In this document: piece after piece, positions 26,746 through 35,387 of the stretch | How the letters are laid out: each line of letters starts with the position of its first letter | Numbering within the stretch: position 1 is the stretch's first letter | Assembly: GCF_001719045.1 (NCBI RefSeq) | Contig: NZ_CP015423.1 | Location: 2,688,001-2,752,000, forward strand | DNA: 64,000 nucleotides | Direction: 5' to 3' | From: Paenibacillus polymyxa | Lineage (GTDB): Bacteria > Bacillota > Bacilli > Paenibacillales > Paenibacillaceae | The notes under the pieces: generated by a model | The model's input: the letters and a program-made list of their open reading frames with translations, nothing else | Told to the model about the DNA's origin: nothing | Databases searched by the model: none | Program-made: the position numbers and the translations under genes

Positions 26746-27041
26746 ATACACTGTTGGAGCATTTGACCGGACTGCATACCTTAACGGACCAAGTCATTGC
26801 AGCTGATTTTCTGAACGCGGCCAAAAGCGGTGTGAGAAATTACGCTATGGCCGTAACAGAAGCGGGAACTCCAGAAATTAAGGCAATTCTTACAAAGCAA
26901 CTGGATGAAGCTATTGATACGCATGAGCAAATTTCCACATACATGATTGAACGCGGCTGGTATCACCCTTGGAACGTAAAAGAGCAGCTTTCGATGGATC
27001 TGCAAAATATCAATACTGCATTGCAAGCTCCCGTTTTGTAA
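26742..27041 (+). CDS. CotF-like spore coat protein, copy 2
   Basis: A 99-residue CotF-family protein (VIAADFLNAAKSGVRNYAMAVTEAGTPEIKAIL, HEQISTYMIERGWYHPWNVKEQL) lacking the C-terminal tail of copy 1. The ribosome site is GGAGG. It is the last gene of the coat/ADH operon, followed by a hairpin repeat. Identity to copy 1 is moderate and concentrated in the helices, indicating an old duplication. Confidence 0.82.
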   Translation: MNTLLEHLTGLHTLTDQVIAADFLNAAKSGVRNYAMAVTEAGTPEIKAILTKQLDEAIDTHEQISTYMIERGWYHPWNVKEQLSMDLQNINTALQAPVL

Positions 27042-27071
27042 AAAGAAAAAGTATGTTCTTGCTAATCTATG

Positions 27072-27125
27072 AAACCCACAAAGCCGCCTTTCACGCCGAT
27101 TCGCGTGAAAGACGGCTTTGGGTTT
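27072..27125. repeat. Dispersed hairpin repeat, copy B, acting as bidirectional terminator
   Basis: The arms AAACCC-CAAAGCCG-CTTTCACGC and their complements give a nearly perfect stem of over 20 bp with loop CGATTC. It lies between the convergent CotF-like and aldo/keto reductase genes. It is closely similar to copy A at 22819-22870; most differences fall at every third base. Confidence 0.82.
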
Positions 27126-27140
27126 ATCTCATTATCTTCA

Positions 27141-28127
27141 TTATTCGGCTTGCCAATTTGGCATCCGCTCGGCCGGGTAACGAAGGCCTGCTGCCATTCC
27201 TTTGGGGATGATTGCGTTAATAGTCTCCATTTCTTCTGCGGACAAAACAACATCAACTGCTCCTGCATTTTCCTCTAAATACGTAACCCGCTTGGTTCCC
27301 GGAATCGGTACAATTCCCTCTTGCGCAAGCAGCCATGCCAACGCCAGTTGAGAAGGTTTGACCCCTTTTTGGGCAGCAAGGTCCCTAACATGCTGCACGA
27401 GATCCAGATTTTTCTGGAAATTCTCAGGTTGAAAACGTGGCACAGAGCGACGGAAATCATCTTCAGCAAAATCATCAAACTTCTGAATTTGCCCGCTCAA
27501 AAAGCCGCGTCCAAGTGGACTGTAGGCCACAAATTCGATGCCCAGTTCCTTACACGTCGGTATAACTTCATCTTCTGCTTCCCTGCTCCATAAGGAGTAT
27601 TCCGTTTGCAGGGCTGTAATCGGATGTACCTTGTGAGCGCGTCGAATGAGCCCAGGAGAAGCTTCGGACAGCCCCAAATAGCGGACTTTTCCCGCCTGAA
27701 CCAGGTCACTCATCGCACCCACCGTTTCCTCGATAGGTACATTCGGATCGACACGGTGCTGGTAGTACAAATCAATCACATCTACTCCCAGTCTTTGCAA
27801 GCTGCGGTCGCATGCCTCTTTTACGTATTCGGGACGGCCGCTTACCCCCATAAATGCGCCATCTTCCCCACGCATAATAGAAAATTTAGTAGCTAACACC
27901 ACTTCGTCACGGCGGCTCCGTAAAACTTGGCTAATCAGTTTTTCATTTTTCCCCACACCGTAGACATCGGCAGTATCCCAGAAGTTTATCCCTAGCTCCA
28001 GCGCACGATGAAGCGTTTTGATCGACTCCTGATCATTCAACTCACCGTAATATTCGGACATTCCCATGCAGCCCAGACCCAGTGCAGATACTTGAAGGTC
28101 GCTGTTACCCAGTTGTTTCTTTTTCAA
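27141..28127 (-). CDS. Aldo/keto reductase (AKR13-like)
   Basis: A 328-residue NADPH-dependent (beta/alpha)8-barrel reductase of aldehydes and ketones. The start [23 protein letters not shown] is typical. The catalytic tetrad is visible as Asp and Tyr in FWDTADVYG, Lys in VLATKF and His in YYQHRVD. It is the only gene on its transcript. The promoter (28192-28222) has a 19-base spacer with a palindrome resembling AdhR operators, indicating induction by aldehydes through a MerR-family activator. Confidence 0.88.
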   Translation of the reverse strand: MKKKQLGNSDLQVSALGLGCMGMSEYYGELNDQESIKTLHRALELGINFWDTADVYGVGKNEKLISQVLRSRRDEVVLATKFSIMRGEDGAFMGVSGRPEYVKEACDRSLQRLGVDVIDLYYQHRVDPNVPIEETVGAMSDLVQAGKVRYLGLSEASPGLIRRAHKVHPITALQTEYSLWSREAEDEVIPTCKELGIEFVAYSPLGRGFLSGQIQKFDDFAEDDFRRSVPRFQPENFQKNLDLVQHVRDLAAQKGVKPSQLALAWLLAQEGIVPIPGTKRVTYLEENAGAVDVVLSAEEMETINAIIPKGMAAGLRYPAERMPNWQAE

Positions 28128-28191
28128 TTTGTATCACTCCTCAATTGTTAGAATAGTCATCGCATTTCCTAATCACTACGTCACATTCCGT

Positions 28192-28222
28192 ATGTTACTA
28201 CTTAAAGTTAACTTGAAGTCAA
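28192..28222 (-). promoter_or_regulatory. MerR/AdhR-type promoter of the aldo/keto reductase
   Basis: On the minus strand TTGACT (28222-28217), a 19-base spacer and TAACAT (28197-28192). On the plus strand the dyad is CTTAAAG-TTAA-CTTGAAG, one base from the AdhR consensus I recall (CTTAAAG-N4-CTTTAAG). The overlong spacer with a central dyad is the hallmark of MerR-type activation. Confidence 0.72.
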
Positions 28223-28252
28223 GCGTTGTCTGGTTTTGAAAGGGGAATTATT

Positions 28253-28399
28253 ATGTATGAACAGAAGCGCTTCAGTAGCTTCTGGACGGTAGGGGAATTC
28301 ATTTACAAAGCTAAGGCTTCTTCCGTAATCTTTTTGATATCAATGGATGAGGGCGTTTCTTCCTTGACCATATCGGGCAGGATATTTTCCAAAAAATAA
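28253..28399 (+). pseudogene. Possible truncated MerR-type regulator remnant
   Basis: A 48-codon frame with AGGGG eight bases before its ATG is divergent from the aldo/keto reductase. Its N-terminus contains FWTVGEFIYKA, reminiscent of the WKVGELAKLTG start of MerR-family proteins. Similarity stops after about 20 residues and the rest is antisense to the HD-protein gene. It could be a degraded local regulator or a chance frame. Confidence 0.22.
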
Positions 28400-28944
28400 T
28401 TAACGCAGTGTAATTGAATATTCTTGATTTTCACAAGTGCATTACGGTACATGACTATAAATTCCTTTTCAGTATTTCCCCGCTGAAGCTCAGCAAATGC
28501 CTCGTACACCTGATCCATTTTGTCCGCAACTTCAAGGATTAAACCTTCTACAGAATCATCTTTACCCTCCCTTAGCTGTTTGCGAAAAATGGCTTTAAAA
28601 TCCTCGGGAATATTCTCTTCAATAAAATACTCAACCATACCTTCTTCGACCTGCTGGATTAATAGCCGTAGTTCCTTAGAGGAATGCTTAACTGGCGTTT
28701 TGATGTCTCCAATAAAAATCTCCCCGTAATCGTGACTGCTCGTAATCTCGTATAGCTTTTTCCAGTCAATACTGACACCATTTCTTTCTTCAATATCAGC
28801 CAGCGTTTTGGCATATTGCACCACTTTCCAGGAATGAGCCGATACGCTGTGTTCCTCAAATTTAAACTTACCCGGACAACGGATGATTCTTTCCAGTTCA
28901 TTTAGCGACCGAAAATACGTGTGAATTCCCATCATTGCATCCAT
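28303..28944 (-). CDS. YfbR-like HD-domain nucleotidase
   Basis: A 213-residue HD-domain phosphohydrolase related to E. coli YfbR, a metal-dependent 5'-deoxynucleotidase. Metal ligands are visible as His37 (SVSAHSWKV) and the His71-Asp72 pair (SSHDYGEIFIGDIKTPVK); the GDIKTPVK segment is family-typical. Several ATGs lie at the N-terminus (28944, 28935, 28932); the first is annotated here. It is monocistronic. dNMP housekeeping is a reasonable guess for the substrate. Confidence 0.82.
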   Translation of the reverse strand: MDAMMGIHTYFRSLNELERIIRCPGKFKFEEHSVSAHSWKVVQYAKTLADIEERNGVSIDWKKLYEITSSHDYGEIFIGDIKTPVKHSSKELRLLIQQVEEGMVEYFIEENIPEDFKAIFRKQLREGKDDSVEGLILEVADKMDQVYEAFAELQRGNTEKEFIVMYRNALVKIKNIQLHCVNYFLENILPDMVKEETPSSIDIKKITEEALAL

Positions 28945-29150
28945 CCTTTAAAATATATGAGATAATCAATATAAACCCACTATAAACCTCAACTATTAAC
29001 AGTAGATTATCGCAATATCAAGTTGAGTCCACCATGTAGCACATACACAATTTTTGCTATACACTTTATAAAAGAGGAGTTTGCAAAATCCAATAAGCGA
29101 CTGGAATCGAATTTTCCAAAAGCCAAAAAAAGTAAAAAGTGGTGAAATCG

Positions 29151-29846
29151 TTGTTCAAAATCTTACTAATTGAAGATGATGAAACTTTGTTCCATGAAAT
29201 GAAGGATCGGTTAACTCAATGGAACTATGATGTGCATGGCATCCATGACTTTAATAAAGTCATTCAGGAATTCACAACGATAAAGCCTGATCTGGTCGTG
29301 ATAGATATTCAATTGCCGAAATTTGATGGGTTTCATTGGTGTCGAATGATTCGATCCCACTCTAACGTCCCCATCCTTTTCTTATCGTCACGGGATCATC
29401 CTACGGATATGGTGATGTCGATGCAGCTTGGAGCGGATGATTTTATCCAAAAACCGTTTCATTTTGATGTACTCATTGCAAAATTACAGGCGACACTCCG
29501 CCGCGTATATAATTACAATACAGAACCCGTCTCCCTGAAAACATGGTGTGGAGCGACGGTCGATTATGAAAAAAATGTAGTAGCCAATGAGGCTGGCTCC
29601 ATCGAATTAACCAAGAACGAGATTTTTATTTTGAAGTTGCTAATCGAACAAAAAAATAAAATTGTCGCACGAGAGGAATTAATTAAAAGCCTCTGGGATG
29701 ATGAACGTTTTGTCAGCGACAATACCCTGACCGTCAACTTGAACCGCCTGCGTAAAAAATTAGACGAGCTGGATTTGGGCCGTTTCATTGAAACGAAAGT
29801 CGGGCAAGGCTACATGGCTACAGAAGAGGCACCTTCCTATGATTAA
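29151..29846 (+). CDS. BceR-like OmpR-family response regulator
   Basis: An OmpR-type regulator of 231 residues. The receiver has D9-D10 and phospho-acceptor D52 (VVIDIQLPKFDG); the winged-helix output domain includes VSDNTLTVNLNRLRKKL. TTG at 29151, giving MFKILLIEDDETLFHEM, matches BceR N-termini and has GGTGA correctly placed; GTG codons at 29139/29142 are alternatives. With the overlapping kinase and the BceAB-like transporter it forms a peptide-antibiotic sensing module like bacitracin resistance in B. subtilis. The likely operator lies between the kinase and the ABC genes. Confidence 0.9.
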   Translation: MFKILLIEDDETLFHEMKDRLTQWNYDVHGIHDFNKVIQEFTTIKPDLVVIDIQLPKFDGFHWCRMIRSHSNVPILFLSSRDHPTDMVMSMQLGADDFIQKPFHFDVLIAKLQATLRRVYNYNTEPVSLKTWCGATVDYEKNVVANEAGSIELTKNEIFILKLLIEQKNKIVAREELIKSLWDDERFVSDNTLTVNLNRLRKKLDELDLGRFIETKVGQGYMATEEAPSYD

Positions 29847-30843
29847 AAAATATCTTATAGAGAGGCGGAGCTGGATTCTACTGTTTGTATGCCAGCAATT
29901 TCTGATCCTGTTCATTGCTTATGTGGATGCAGCAATTCCGTTAATGCCCATCCTTTATATCGTCTTCTTATCCATGATGATTTTCTTGGTTTTTTTAATC
30001 ATTCGCTATCCCAAGGAAACCAAATTCTATACAACACTAGAAGAATGGAGGAGCCCTCTTGAACTAACGGGTATAGGCGAACCGGAGAGTCCGTTTGAGC
30101 AAATCATTGAACAAAAAATCACTGACCAGACCGAACGGTTACAACAGATCATCTCGCAAAATCAATTGACACTTGAACATGAAAAAGATGAACTATTATC
30201 CTGGATTCATGAGGTAAAAACGCCTTTGACCACCATGCATTTGATGATTGAGCGGTTGGACGATAAGCCCCTAAAAGCTCAGTTAACCTATGAATGGCTA
30301 CGAATCCACTTACTGCTGGATCAGCAGCTCCATCACAAACGCATATCCTTTATTGAAAATGATCTGTATGTCGAGCAAGTGAATTTAAAATCTCTGGTTT
30401 TTAATGAAATCAAAGCATTACAGTCATGGTGCATCCAAAAAGGGATCGGTTTTGACATCCAATTGGAGCACATGGAAGTGCTGAGTGATGCCAAATGGCT
30501 GGCCTTTATCATCAGACAGCTCTTAACCAATGCCATCAAATATAGCGATGCCAGTGATATTATCATTCACAGCTATGAACAGAGGGATCGAATACAACTT
30601 GAAGTTCAAGACTTTGGGCGCGGTATTGATCCGAAGGATATACCCCGTATTTTCGAGAAAGGTTTTACCTCCACAACCCAACATTCTGATCATACTTCAA
30701 CGGGCATGGGGTTATATTTAACGAAAAAGGCAGCCCAGTCCTTGCTCATACATATAGATGTGCACTCCAAACCGAACGTGGGTACTACCTTCACTTTAAT
30801 TTTCCCCAAACGAAATGATTTCGTGAGTATGGTAAGCATGTGA
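29839..30843 (+). CDS. BceS-like intramembrane-sensing histidine kinase
   Basis: A 334-residue kinase with two closely spaced transmembrane helices (about 12-30 and 35-56) and almost no extracellular loop, the hallmark of BceS-type kinases that sense through the ABC transporter's flux. The phospho-acceptor His124 is in SWIHEVKTPLTTMH, the N box is QLLTNAIKYS, the G1 box DFGRGID. The ATG at 29839 overlaps the regulator gene by eight bases and has GAAGAGG upstream. The stop codon is inside a palindrome. Confidence 0.9.
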   Translation: MIKKYLIERRSWILLFVCQQFLILFIAYVDAAIPLMPILYIVFLSMMIFLVFLIIRYPKETKFYTTLEEWRSPLELTGIGEPESPFEQIIEQKITDQTERLQQIISQNQLTLEHEKDELLSWIHEVKTPLTTMHLMIERLDDKPLKAQLTYEWLRIHLLLDQQLHHKRISFIENDLYVEQVNLKSLVFNEIKALQSWCIQKGIGFDIQLEHMEVLSDAKWLAFIIRQLLTNAIKYSDASDIIIHSYEQRDRIQLEVQDFGRGIDPKDIPRIFEKGFTSTTQHSDHTSTGMGLYLTKKAAQSLLIHIDVHSKPNVGTTFTLIFPKRNDFVSMVSM

Positions 30844-30861
30844 CAGAGATGTCACATGCTT
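30834..30861. promoter_or_regulatory. Palindrome: candidate BceR operator and possible terminator
   Basis: A perfect 11-bp inverted repeat, AAGCATGTGAC-N6-GTCACATGCTT, overlaps the kinase stop codon. The TGTGAC-N6-GTCACA core resembles the BceR box I recall upstream of B. subtilis bceA, and the site lies about 100 bases before the ATPase gene. TTTTATG follows, so it may also terminate the kinase transcript. Confidence 0.72.
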
Positions 30862-30907
30862 TTATGTATTGTTCGCCCAATCAAAGGAAAAACATCGGCT
30901 CTATTTT

Positions 30908-30913
30908 TATAAT
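30908..30913 (+). promoter_or_regulatory. Candidate -10 of the ABC-transporter promoter
   Basis: TATAAT lies about 60 bases downstream of the palindrome centre with no -35 match at 16-18 bases, consistent with an activator-dependent promoter for the bceAB-like genes. Confidence 0.5.
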
Positions 30914-30945
30914 AAGGCTACAAGAACAATAAGGAGTGCATCGAA

Positions 30946-31707
30946 GTGAATATTTTAGAAGCCCATAAAATTCATAAAAGCTACGGTAATAAGTTAAATA
31001 TGCAGGAGGTTTTGAAGGGAATAGATATCGTCATTGAAGAAGGGGAATTTGTCAGTATTATGGGAGCCTCCGGCTCAGGTAAAACCACACTGCTGAATGT
31101 TCTTTCCTCTATTGATAAAGTGAGCCAAGGTTCCATTAAAATCAATGATATCGAAATGACGAAAATGAAAGAAAAGCAACTGGCTGAATTTCGCAAACAG
31201 CATTTAGGCTTTATTTTTCAAGAGTATAATCTGCTGGATACGCTAACCGTGAAGGAGAACATTCTCTTACCCTTATCCATCACCAAAACGCCTAAAAAAG
31301 AAGCCAACCAAAAATTTCAGGAAGTAGCTACAGAACTGGGAATTTATGAGCTCAAGGACAAATACCCCAATGAAATCTCGGGTGGACAGAAACAGCGTAC
31401 ATCTGCGGCCAGAGCATTTATTCATGAGCCCAGTATTATTTTTGCCGATGAACCTACGGGTGCGCTGGATTCCAAGTCTGCTTCCGATTTATTAAATAAG
31501 CTGGGCCAGTTGAACCAAAAACGCAAGGCGACCATTATTATGGTCACGCATGATCCTGTCGCAGCCAGCCATTGCAGTCGGGTCATTTTTATTAAGGATG
31601 GGCAGATGTATACGCAGCTTCATAAAGGCGAGCAGGAAAGACAAAGCTTCTTCCAGGATATCATGAAAACCCAAGGGGTCTTAGGCGGGGTCCAATATGA
31701 ACATTAA
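30946..31707 (+). CDS. BceA-like ABC transporter ATPase
   Basis: A 253-residue ATPase. Walker A GASGSGKT is at 40-47, Q-loop in [10 protein letters not shown], signature SGGQKQR, Walker [15 protein letters not shown]-loop VTHD. It begins with GTG after AAGGAG. The C-terminal extension is like MacB/BceA ATPases. With the permease it forms a detoxification complex for cell-wall-active peptides such as bacitracin or lantibiotics, and it also signals to the kinase. It overlaps the permease gene by 11 bases. Confidence 0.93.
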   Translation: MNILEAHKIHKSYGNKLNMQEVLKGIDIVIEEGEFVSIMGASGSGKTTLLNVLSSIDKVSQGSIKINDIEMTKMKEKQLAEFRKQHLGFIFQEYNLLDTLTVKENILLPLSITKTPKKEANQKFQEVATELGIYELKDKYPNEISGGQKQRTSAARAFIHEPSIIFADEPTGALDSKSASDLLNKLGQLNQKRKATIIMVTHDPVAASHCSRVIFIKDGQMYTQLHKGEQERQSFFQDIMKTQGVLGGVQYEH

Positions 31708-33637
31708 TCTGCTCATTCTAAAGAATTTGAAAAAAAATCTAAAGAATTATTACCTGTATGTTTTTGCTCTCATTTTTAGTGTTGCGCTCTATTTCGCTTT
31801 CGTCACATTACAATACGATCCTTCCATGGACGAAGTGAAGGGTTCTGTTAAAGGGGCAGCTTCCATACGGGCAGCTTCCGTTTTACTGGTCGCCATTGTC
31901 TGTATCTTCCTTTTATATGCTAATAATATCTTTATAAAAAGACGCAGCAAAGAAATTGGCCTATTTCAATTGATCGGAATGACCAAAAACAAAATTTTTC
32001 GCATCCTGAGTGCTGAAAACTTAATTCTATACTTCAGTTCCCTGTTTATTGGAATCGGAGTTGGATTTTCCTTTTCCAAATTAGTGATCATGATCTTATT
32101 TAAGACGACAGGCGTCGAAGCCATTGCCACTCTATATTTCTCTAACCAAGCACTGATTCAAACACTCATCGTTTTTTGTATCATCTACCTGTTGATCATG
32201 CTCATGAATTATTCCTTTATCAAGAGACAAAGTATTTTATCTTTGTTCAGAGTGAACTCAACCACCGAAGGGAAAATCAAGAAAATAACGATCTATGAGA
32301 TGATCATCGGGATCATTGGCATCTCTCTCATCGCTTTAGGTTACTATGTTTCCTCCAAATTATTTGGCGGAGACTTTACATCCATGAATGAATTGTTTAT
32401 GGCTATGGTGTTTATTTTGGGCACTGTCATCATCGGAACACTACTTTTTTATAAAGGATCTATCCGCTTTATTTCCAATATCATCAGAAAAAGTAAAGGC
32501 GGCTATTTGAACATTAATGAGGTGCTATCTCTCTCATCCATTATGTTCCGCATGAAATCCAATGCTTTGTTGTTGACCATTATTACAACAGTATCGGCAC
32601 TTGCCATCGGTTTACTTTCCTTAAGCTATATCGCCTATTATTCTGCGGATCAATCAGCTGAGGACAATGTACCTTCCCATTTTGCAATGACGAATGAACC
32701 GGATGCTGAGAAATTCAAAACGTTACTTCAGGAGCATGACATAAAGTATCGTGAGAAGCAAATTGAAGTTATTCAAGTCAGTGTGGACACAGCGCAAATC
32801 ATGGAGACTCCTCTGGAAGGGTTAAATATCGGTGCGAATTCCATGACGTTGCCTGTCATAAGCGATCAATCTGTGGAGGGTACGGATGTATCTCCAGGTC
32901 AAGCAATTTTAATGGGCTATAATGATTTGTTACAGAAATTTATGTCCTTGAAAAACTTTGGTCCATTGGATTTGAAGGGAAAAAAAGAAGTCATACATCA
33001 ACAATATTTGGGTCTAAAAAAGGAGTATGTGATTCCCTACTATTTTACAGCCGGGGGACTACCCACTGCCATTGTAGACGAAACCATATTTGAGCGGTTA
33101 AAGAAAGATATAAATCCTGAGATTCAAAAGAAATCATCCTTATATATTGGAATTGATATGATAAATGCAGAACAGATTGAAGAAGCGAATCGTCTCTTTG
33201 CAGCTGCGGATTTTAATGATCAACAAACATCACGCCTTGAAATGAGCAGCAATCAGAAGCGGAACATGGGAGTGATCATGTTTGTAGTTGGATTTTTAGG
33301 ACTCACCTTTCTCATTACATCAGGCTGTATCCTTTATTTTAAGCAAATGGATGAGAGCGAAGACGAAAAAGCCAATTACACCGTGTTAAGAAAGTTAGGG
33401 TTCACTCAAAGTGACCTGCTTAGAGGCATTAAAATAAAACAACTCTTTAACTTCGGCATCCCATTAGTGATTGGCCTTTCACATAGCTATTTCGCCGTCC
33501 AATCCGGCTGGTTCTTGTTTGGAACTGAAATTTGGATGCCTATGATCATCGTTATGGTGCTGTACACCGCCTTATATTCCATTTTTGGGATACTATCCAT
33601 CCTGTATTATAAAAAGGTCATTAAATCAGCATTGTAA
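31697..33637 (+). CDS. BceB-like ABC transporter permease
   Basis: This 646-residue permease has ten predicted membrane helices in FtsX-type arrangement. Between helices 7 and 8 there is a large extracellular domain (about 315-530), the substrate-recognition feature that defines BceB-type transporters. [25 protein letters not shown] helix starts the C-terminal four-helix group. It is expressed with the ATPase. The extracellular domain determines which peptide antibiotic is handled; that cannot be read here. Confidence 0.92.
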   Translation: MNINLLILKNLKKNLKNYYLYVFALIFSVALYFAFVTLQYDPSMDEVKGSVKGAASIRAASVLLVAIVCIFLLYANNIFIKRRSKEIGLFQLIGMTKNKIFRILSAENLILYFSSLFIGIGVGFSFSKLVIMILFKTTGVEAIATLYFSNQALIQTLIVFCIIYLLIMLMNYSFIKRQSILSLFRVNSTTEGKIKKITIYEMIIGIIGISLIALGYYVSSKLFGGDFTSMNELFMAMVFILGTVIIGTLLFYKGSIRFISNIIRKSKGGYLNINEVLSLSSIMFRMKSNALLLTIITTVSALAIGLLSLSYIAYYSADQSAEDNVPSHFAMTNEPDAEKFKTLLQEHDIKYREKQIEVIQVSVDTAQIMETPLEGLNIGANSMTLPVISDQSVEGTDVSPGQAILMGYNDLLQKFMSLKNFGPLDLKGKKEVIHQQYLGLKKEYVIPYYFTAGGLPTAIVDETIFERLKKDINPEIQKKSSLYIGIDMINAEQIEEANRLFAAADFNDQQTSRLEMSSNQKRNMGVIMFVVGFLGLTFLITSGCILYFKQMDESEDEKANYTVLRKLGFTQSDLLRGIKIKQLFNFGIPLVIGLSHSYFAVQSGWFLFGTEIWMPMIIVMVLYTALYSIFGILSILYYKKVIKSAL

Positions 33638-33650
33638 TTGGTAAAAAGCA

Positions 33651-33683
33651 AAAAAGTCCCAGGCGAAAGTGCTGGGGCTTTTT
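33651..33683 (+). terminator. Terminator of the bceAB-like operon
   Basis: A 12-bp stem AAAAAGTCCCAG / CTGGGGCTTTTT (one G-T pair), 13 bases after the permease stop. Confidence 0.88.
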
Positions 33684-33710
33684 CAAATATTTGAGCATTT
33701 TCGTTCCTAC

Positions 33711-34220
33711 ATGTACAATAAAATAACTATCAGTCGTAACCCCAAAGGTGGAGAGCTTATTTTATTATTAATCATCAATGGCATCGGCATCTTAGCCAAT
33801 ATCATACTCGGTTCCTCTGTAGGCGTGGCTATTATCGTAGGAATCGTCTTTTTCCTGATTGGCCTGCCTGAGTTTAAAAAATCGCCGAGACTTACGAAAG
33901 AGGCTAAAAAAGATATCACCTATATTATGTCAACCCTATTAACTCTTCTTATATTCGTAGTTATCGTTTCTTGGAACCTCCATACTTCAGGTGACCTGTT
34001 TCTTGAAGGTCCGCTAACACCGCAAATGAAGTTTCACTGGGGACAAAAGGTGTTGATGCTAGGATTACTGGAGGGTTTATGGGCTGTCATCAGCCTAAAA
34101 TGGCTGTTGCCCATCTTTTTTGATCCGCTGGATCTCAGTAAGAAGCAAATCCTTGTTTTAGTGAACGGGATCGTATTTAGTGTGGGTTCAGGTATTTATG
34201 CCATGCTTGAAGCAAGTTAA
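33711..34220 (+). CDS. Hypothetical four-helix membrane protein
   Basis: A 169-residue hydrophobic protein with four transmembrane segments (about 15-32, 36-50, 70-95, 115-135, the last pairs partly ambiguous) and short polar loops. I do not recognise a family. The frame runs back to 33669, but that region is the operon terminator, so the ATG at 33711 is the likely start although its ribosome site is poor. It follows the bceAB-like operon and its stop lies six bases from the convergent aldo/keto reductase stop, with no terminator between. A role in the peptide-stress module is only suggested by position. Confidence 0.55.
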   Translation: MYNKITISRNPKGGELILLLIINGIGILANIILGSSVGVAIIVGIVFFLIGLPEFKKSPRLTKEAKKDITYIMSTLLTLLIFVVIVSWNLHTSGDLFLEGPLTPQMKFHWGQKVLMLGLLEGLWAVISLKWLLPIFFDPLDLSKKQILVLVNGIVFSVGSGIYAMLEAS

Positions 34221-34226
34221 AAATGC

Positions 34227-35201
34227 TTAACGCAAAGGTTCAAAACCCTCTGCTTGCTTCAGAATTCGCTCAATTTCCACGCATGTCTCCGGTTGTAGCG
34301 TCACTTCGACTGCTTTCACATTTTCTTCAATTTGTGCCGGTTTAGTAGCCCCAATGAGTGCAGCGCTGATACCCGGTTCTCTCAGAATCCAGGCAAGCGC
34401 GAGCTGTGACAGGGTGATATCCAGATCCTTCGCCAGCTTATCCAGATCCTGAACACAGTTTAGAACGGTATCGTTCATGTAACTGCTGATGACATTATTG
34501 ACAGAGGCATCAGCCCCGCGGCTACCCGTCGGTAAAGGCTGTCCCGGCTTGTATTTACCCGTGAGGATACCTTGGGCCAGAGGCGAAAATACAATTTGGC
34601 CGATACCTACCTGCCCGGATACGGGAAGTACCTCATGTTCGATATAACGTTCGAACATATTATAGATCGGCTGATTGGCAATCAGCGGGCGCAAATTCAG
34701 CCTTTTTCCAATCCCATAGGCATCCGTGAGCTGGGCAGCACTCCATTCACTGACAGCAGCGTACAGAATCTTACCCTGAGCCTGAAGGTCATCGAGCGCT
34801 CGCAGCGTCTCTTCCAAAGGAGTATCCGAATCATAACGATGACAGAAGTACATGTCGATATAATCCGTACCAAGACGCTTCAGACTCGCTTCACATTGCT
34901 CCATAATGTGCTTGCGTGACAGTCCCCTGTCATTGGGACCGGAGTCCATAGGGAAGTACACCTTGGTAGATAACACATAGCTCTCTCTTCGATAAGGCTT
35001 CAGGGCAGCTCCCATAGCCTTCTCGCCTTCTCCCCGGTTATACGCGTTCGCGGTATCAAAGAAATTAATCCCAAGTTCAAACGCTTTGGCAATACAGGTA
35101 TGAGCTGCTTCCTTCTCGGCGGCTGTACCGTACGTCAACCAGCTCCCTAGACCGATTTCACTAATTTTAAGACCACTGTTGCCTACATTTCTATATTTCA
35201 T
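34227..35201 (-). CDS. Aldo/keto reductase, Kv-beta/YhdN-like
   Basis: A 324-residue barrel reductase of the potassium-channel beta-subunit-like AKR group. The N-terminus is YRNVGNSGLKISEIGLGSWLTYG, the catalytic Asp and Tyr are in FDTANAYNRGEGE, Lys is in VLSTKVYF and His in YFCHRYDSD. AAGGAGTAGAT before the ATG at 35201 fixes the start. The NADPH end motif GATKPAQIEEN is typical. It is single-gene, and differs from the AKR13-like enzyme at 27141 in subfamily. A perfect 18-base palindrome lies about 75 bases upstream of its start. The substrate is unknown. Confidence 0.88.
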   Translation of the reverse strand: MKYRNVGNSGLKISEIGLGSWLTYGTAAEKEAAHTCIAKAFELGINFFDTANAYNRGEGEKAMGAALKPYRRESYVLSTKVYFPMDSGPNDRGLSRKHIMEQCEASLKRLGTDYIDMYFCHRYDSDTPLEETLRALDDLQAQGKILYAAVSEWSAAQLTDAYGIGKRLNLRPLIANQPIYNMFERYIEHEVLPVSGQVGIGQIVFSPLAQGILTGKYKPGQPLPTGSRGADASVNNVISSYMNDTVLNCVQDLDKLAKDLDITLSQLALAWILREPGISAALIGATKPAQIEENVKAVEVTLQPETCVEIERILKQAEGFEPLR

Positions 35202-35273
35202 ATCTACTCCTTCTTTCATAAGAGGATCATATTTTTATATTTTAACATGTAAACCCTTTCATTAAAACAAATG

Positions 35274-35291
35274 AGGATTTTGCAAAATCCT
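35274..35291. promoter_or_regulatory. Perfect 18-base palindrome, possible operator
   Basis: AGGATTTTGCAAAATCCT is self-complementary over its full length and lies upstream of the aldo/keto reductase start. No T tract follows, so a protein-binding site is more likely than a terminator. The regulator is unknown. Confidence 0.45.
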
Positions 35292-35326
35292 GAAATAATA
35301 AAGGATTCATGGAGTTACATGAAGGA

Positions 35327-35359
35327 CATCTACCATCCAACCTATTTGGATGGTAGATG
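35327..35359. terminator. Strong hairpin downstream of the radical SAM gene, no T tract
   Basis: A 14-bp perfect stem CATCTACCATCCAA / TTGGATGGTAGATG with a five-base loop, 28 bases past the stop. It lacks a U run, so it may stabilise the 3' end rather than terminate. Confidence 0.55.
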
Positions 35360-35387
35360 CTCATAGCCTCACAATCTTAAATCATGT

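Noticed and set aside
24697..27041. Bacterial microcompartment or encapsulin-type enzyme cage
   Set aside because: The small helical proteins resemble CotF partners, not BMC-shell or encapsulin folds.
27069..27278. 69-codon frame starting in hairpin copy B as a real gene
   Set aside because: It lies across a terminator and antisense to the aldo/keto reductase and has no good ribosome site; only the repeat itself is of interest.
30834..30861. Simple intrinsic terminator only
   Set aside because: The stem could terminate, but the TGTGAC/GTCACA core and its position before the ABC genes fit a BceR operator better; both roles are kept open.
33669..33710. Upstream GTG start for the membrane protein after the bceAB-like genes
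   Set aside because: It lies inside the operon terminator stem; the ATG at 33711 is more reasonable.
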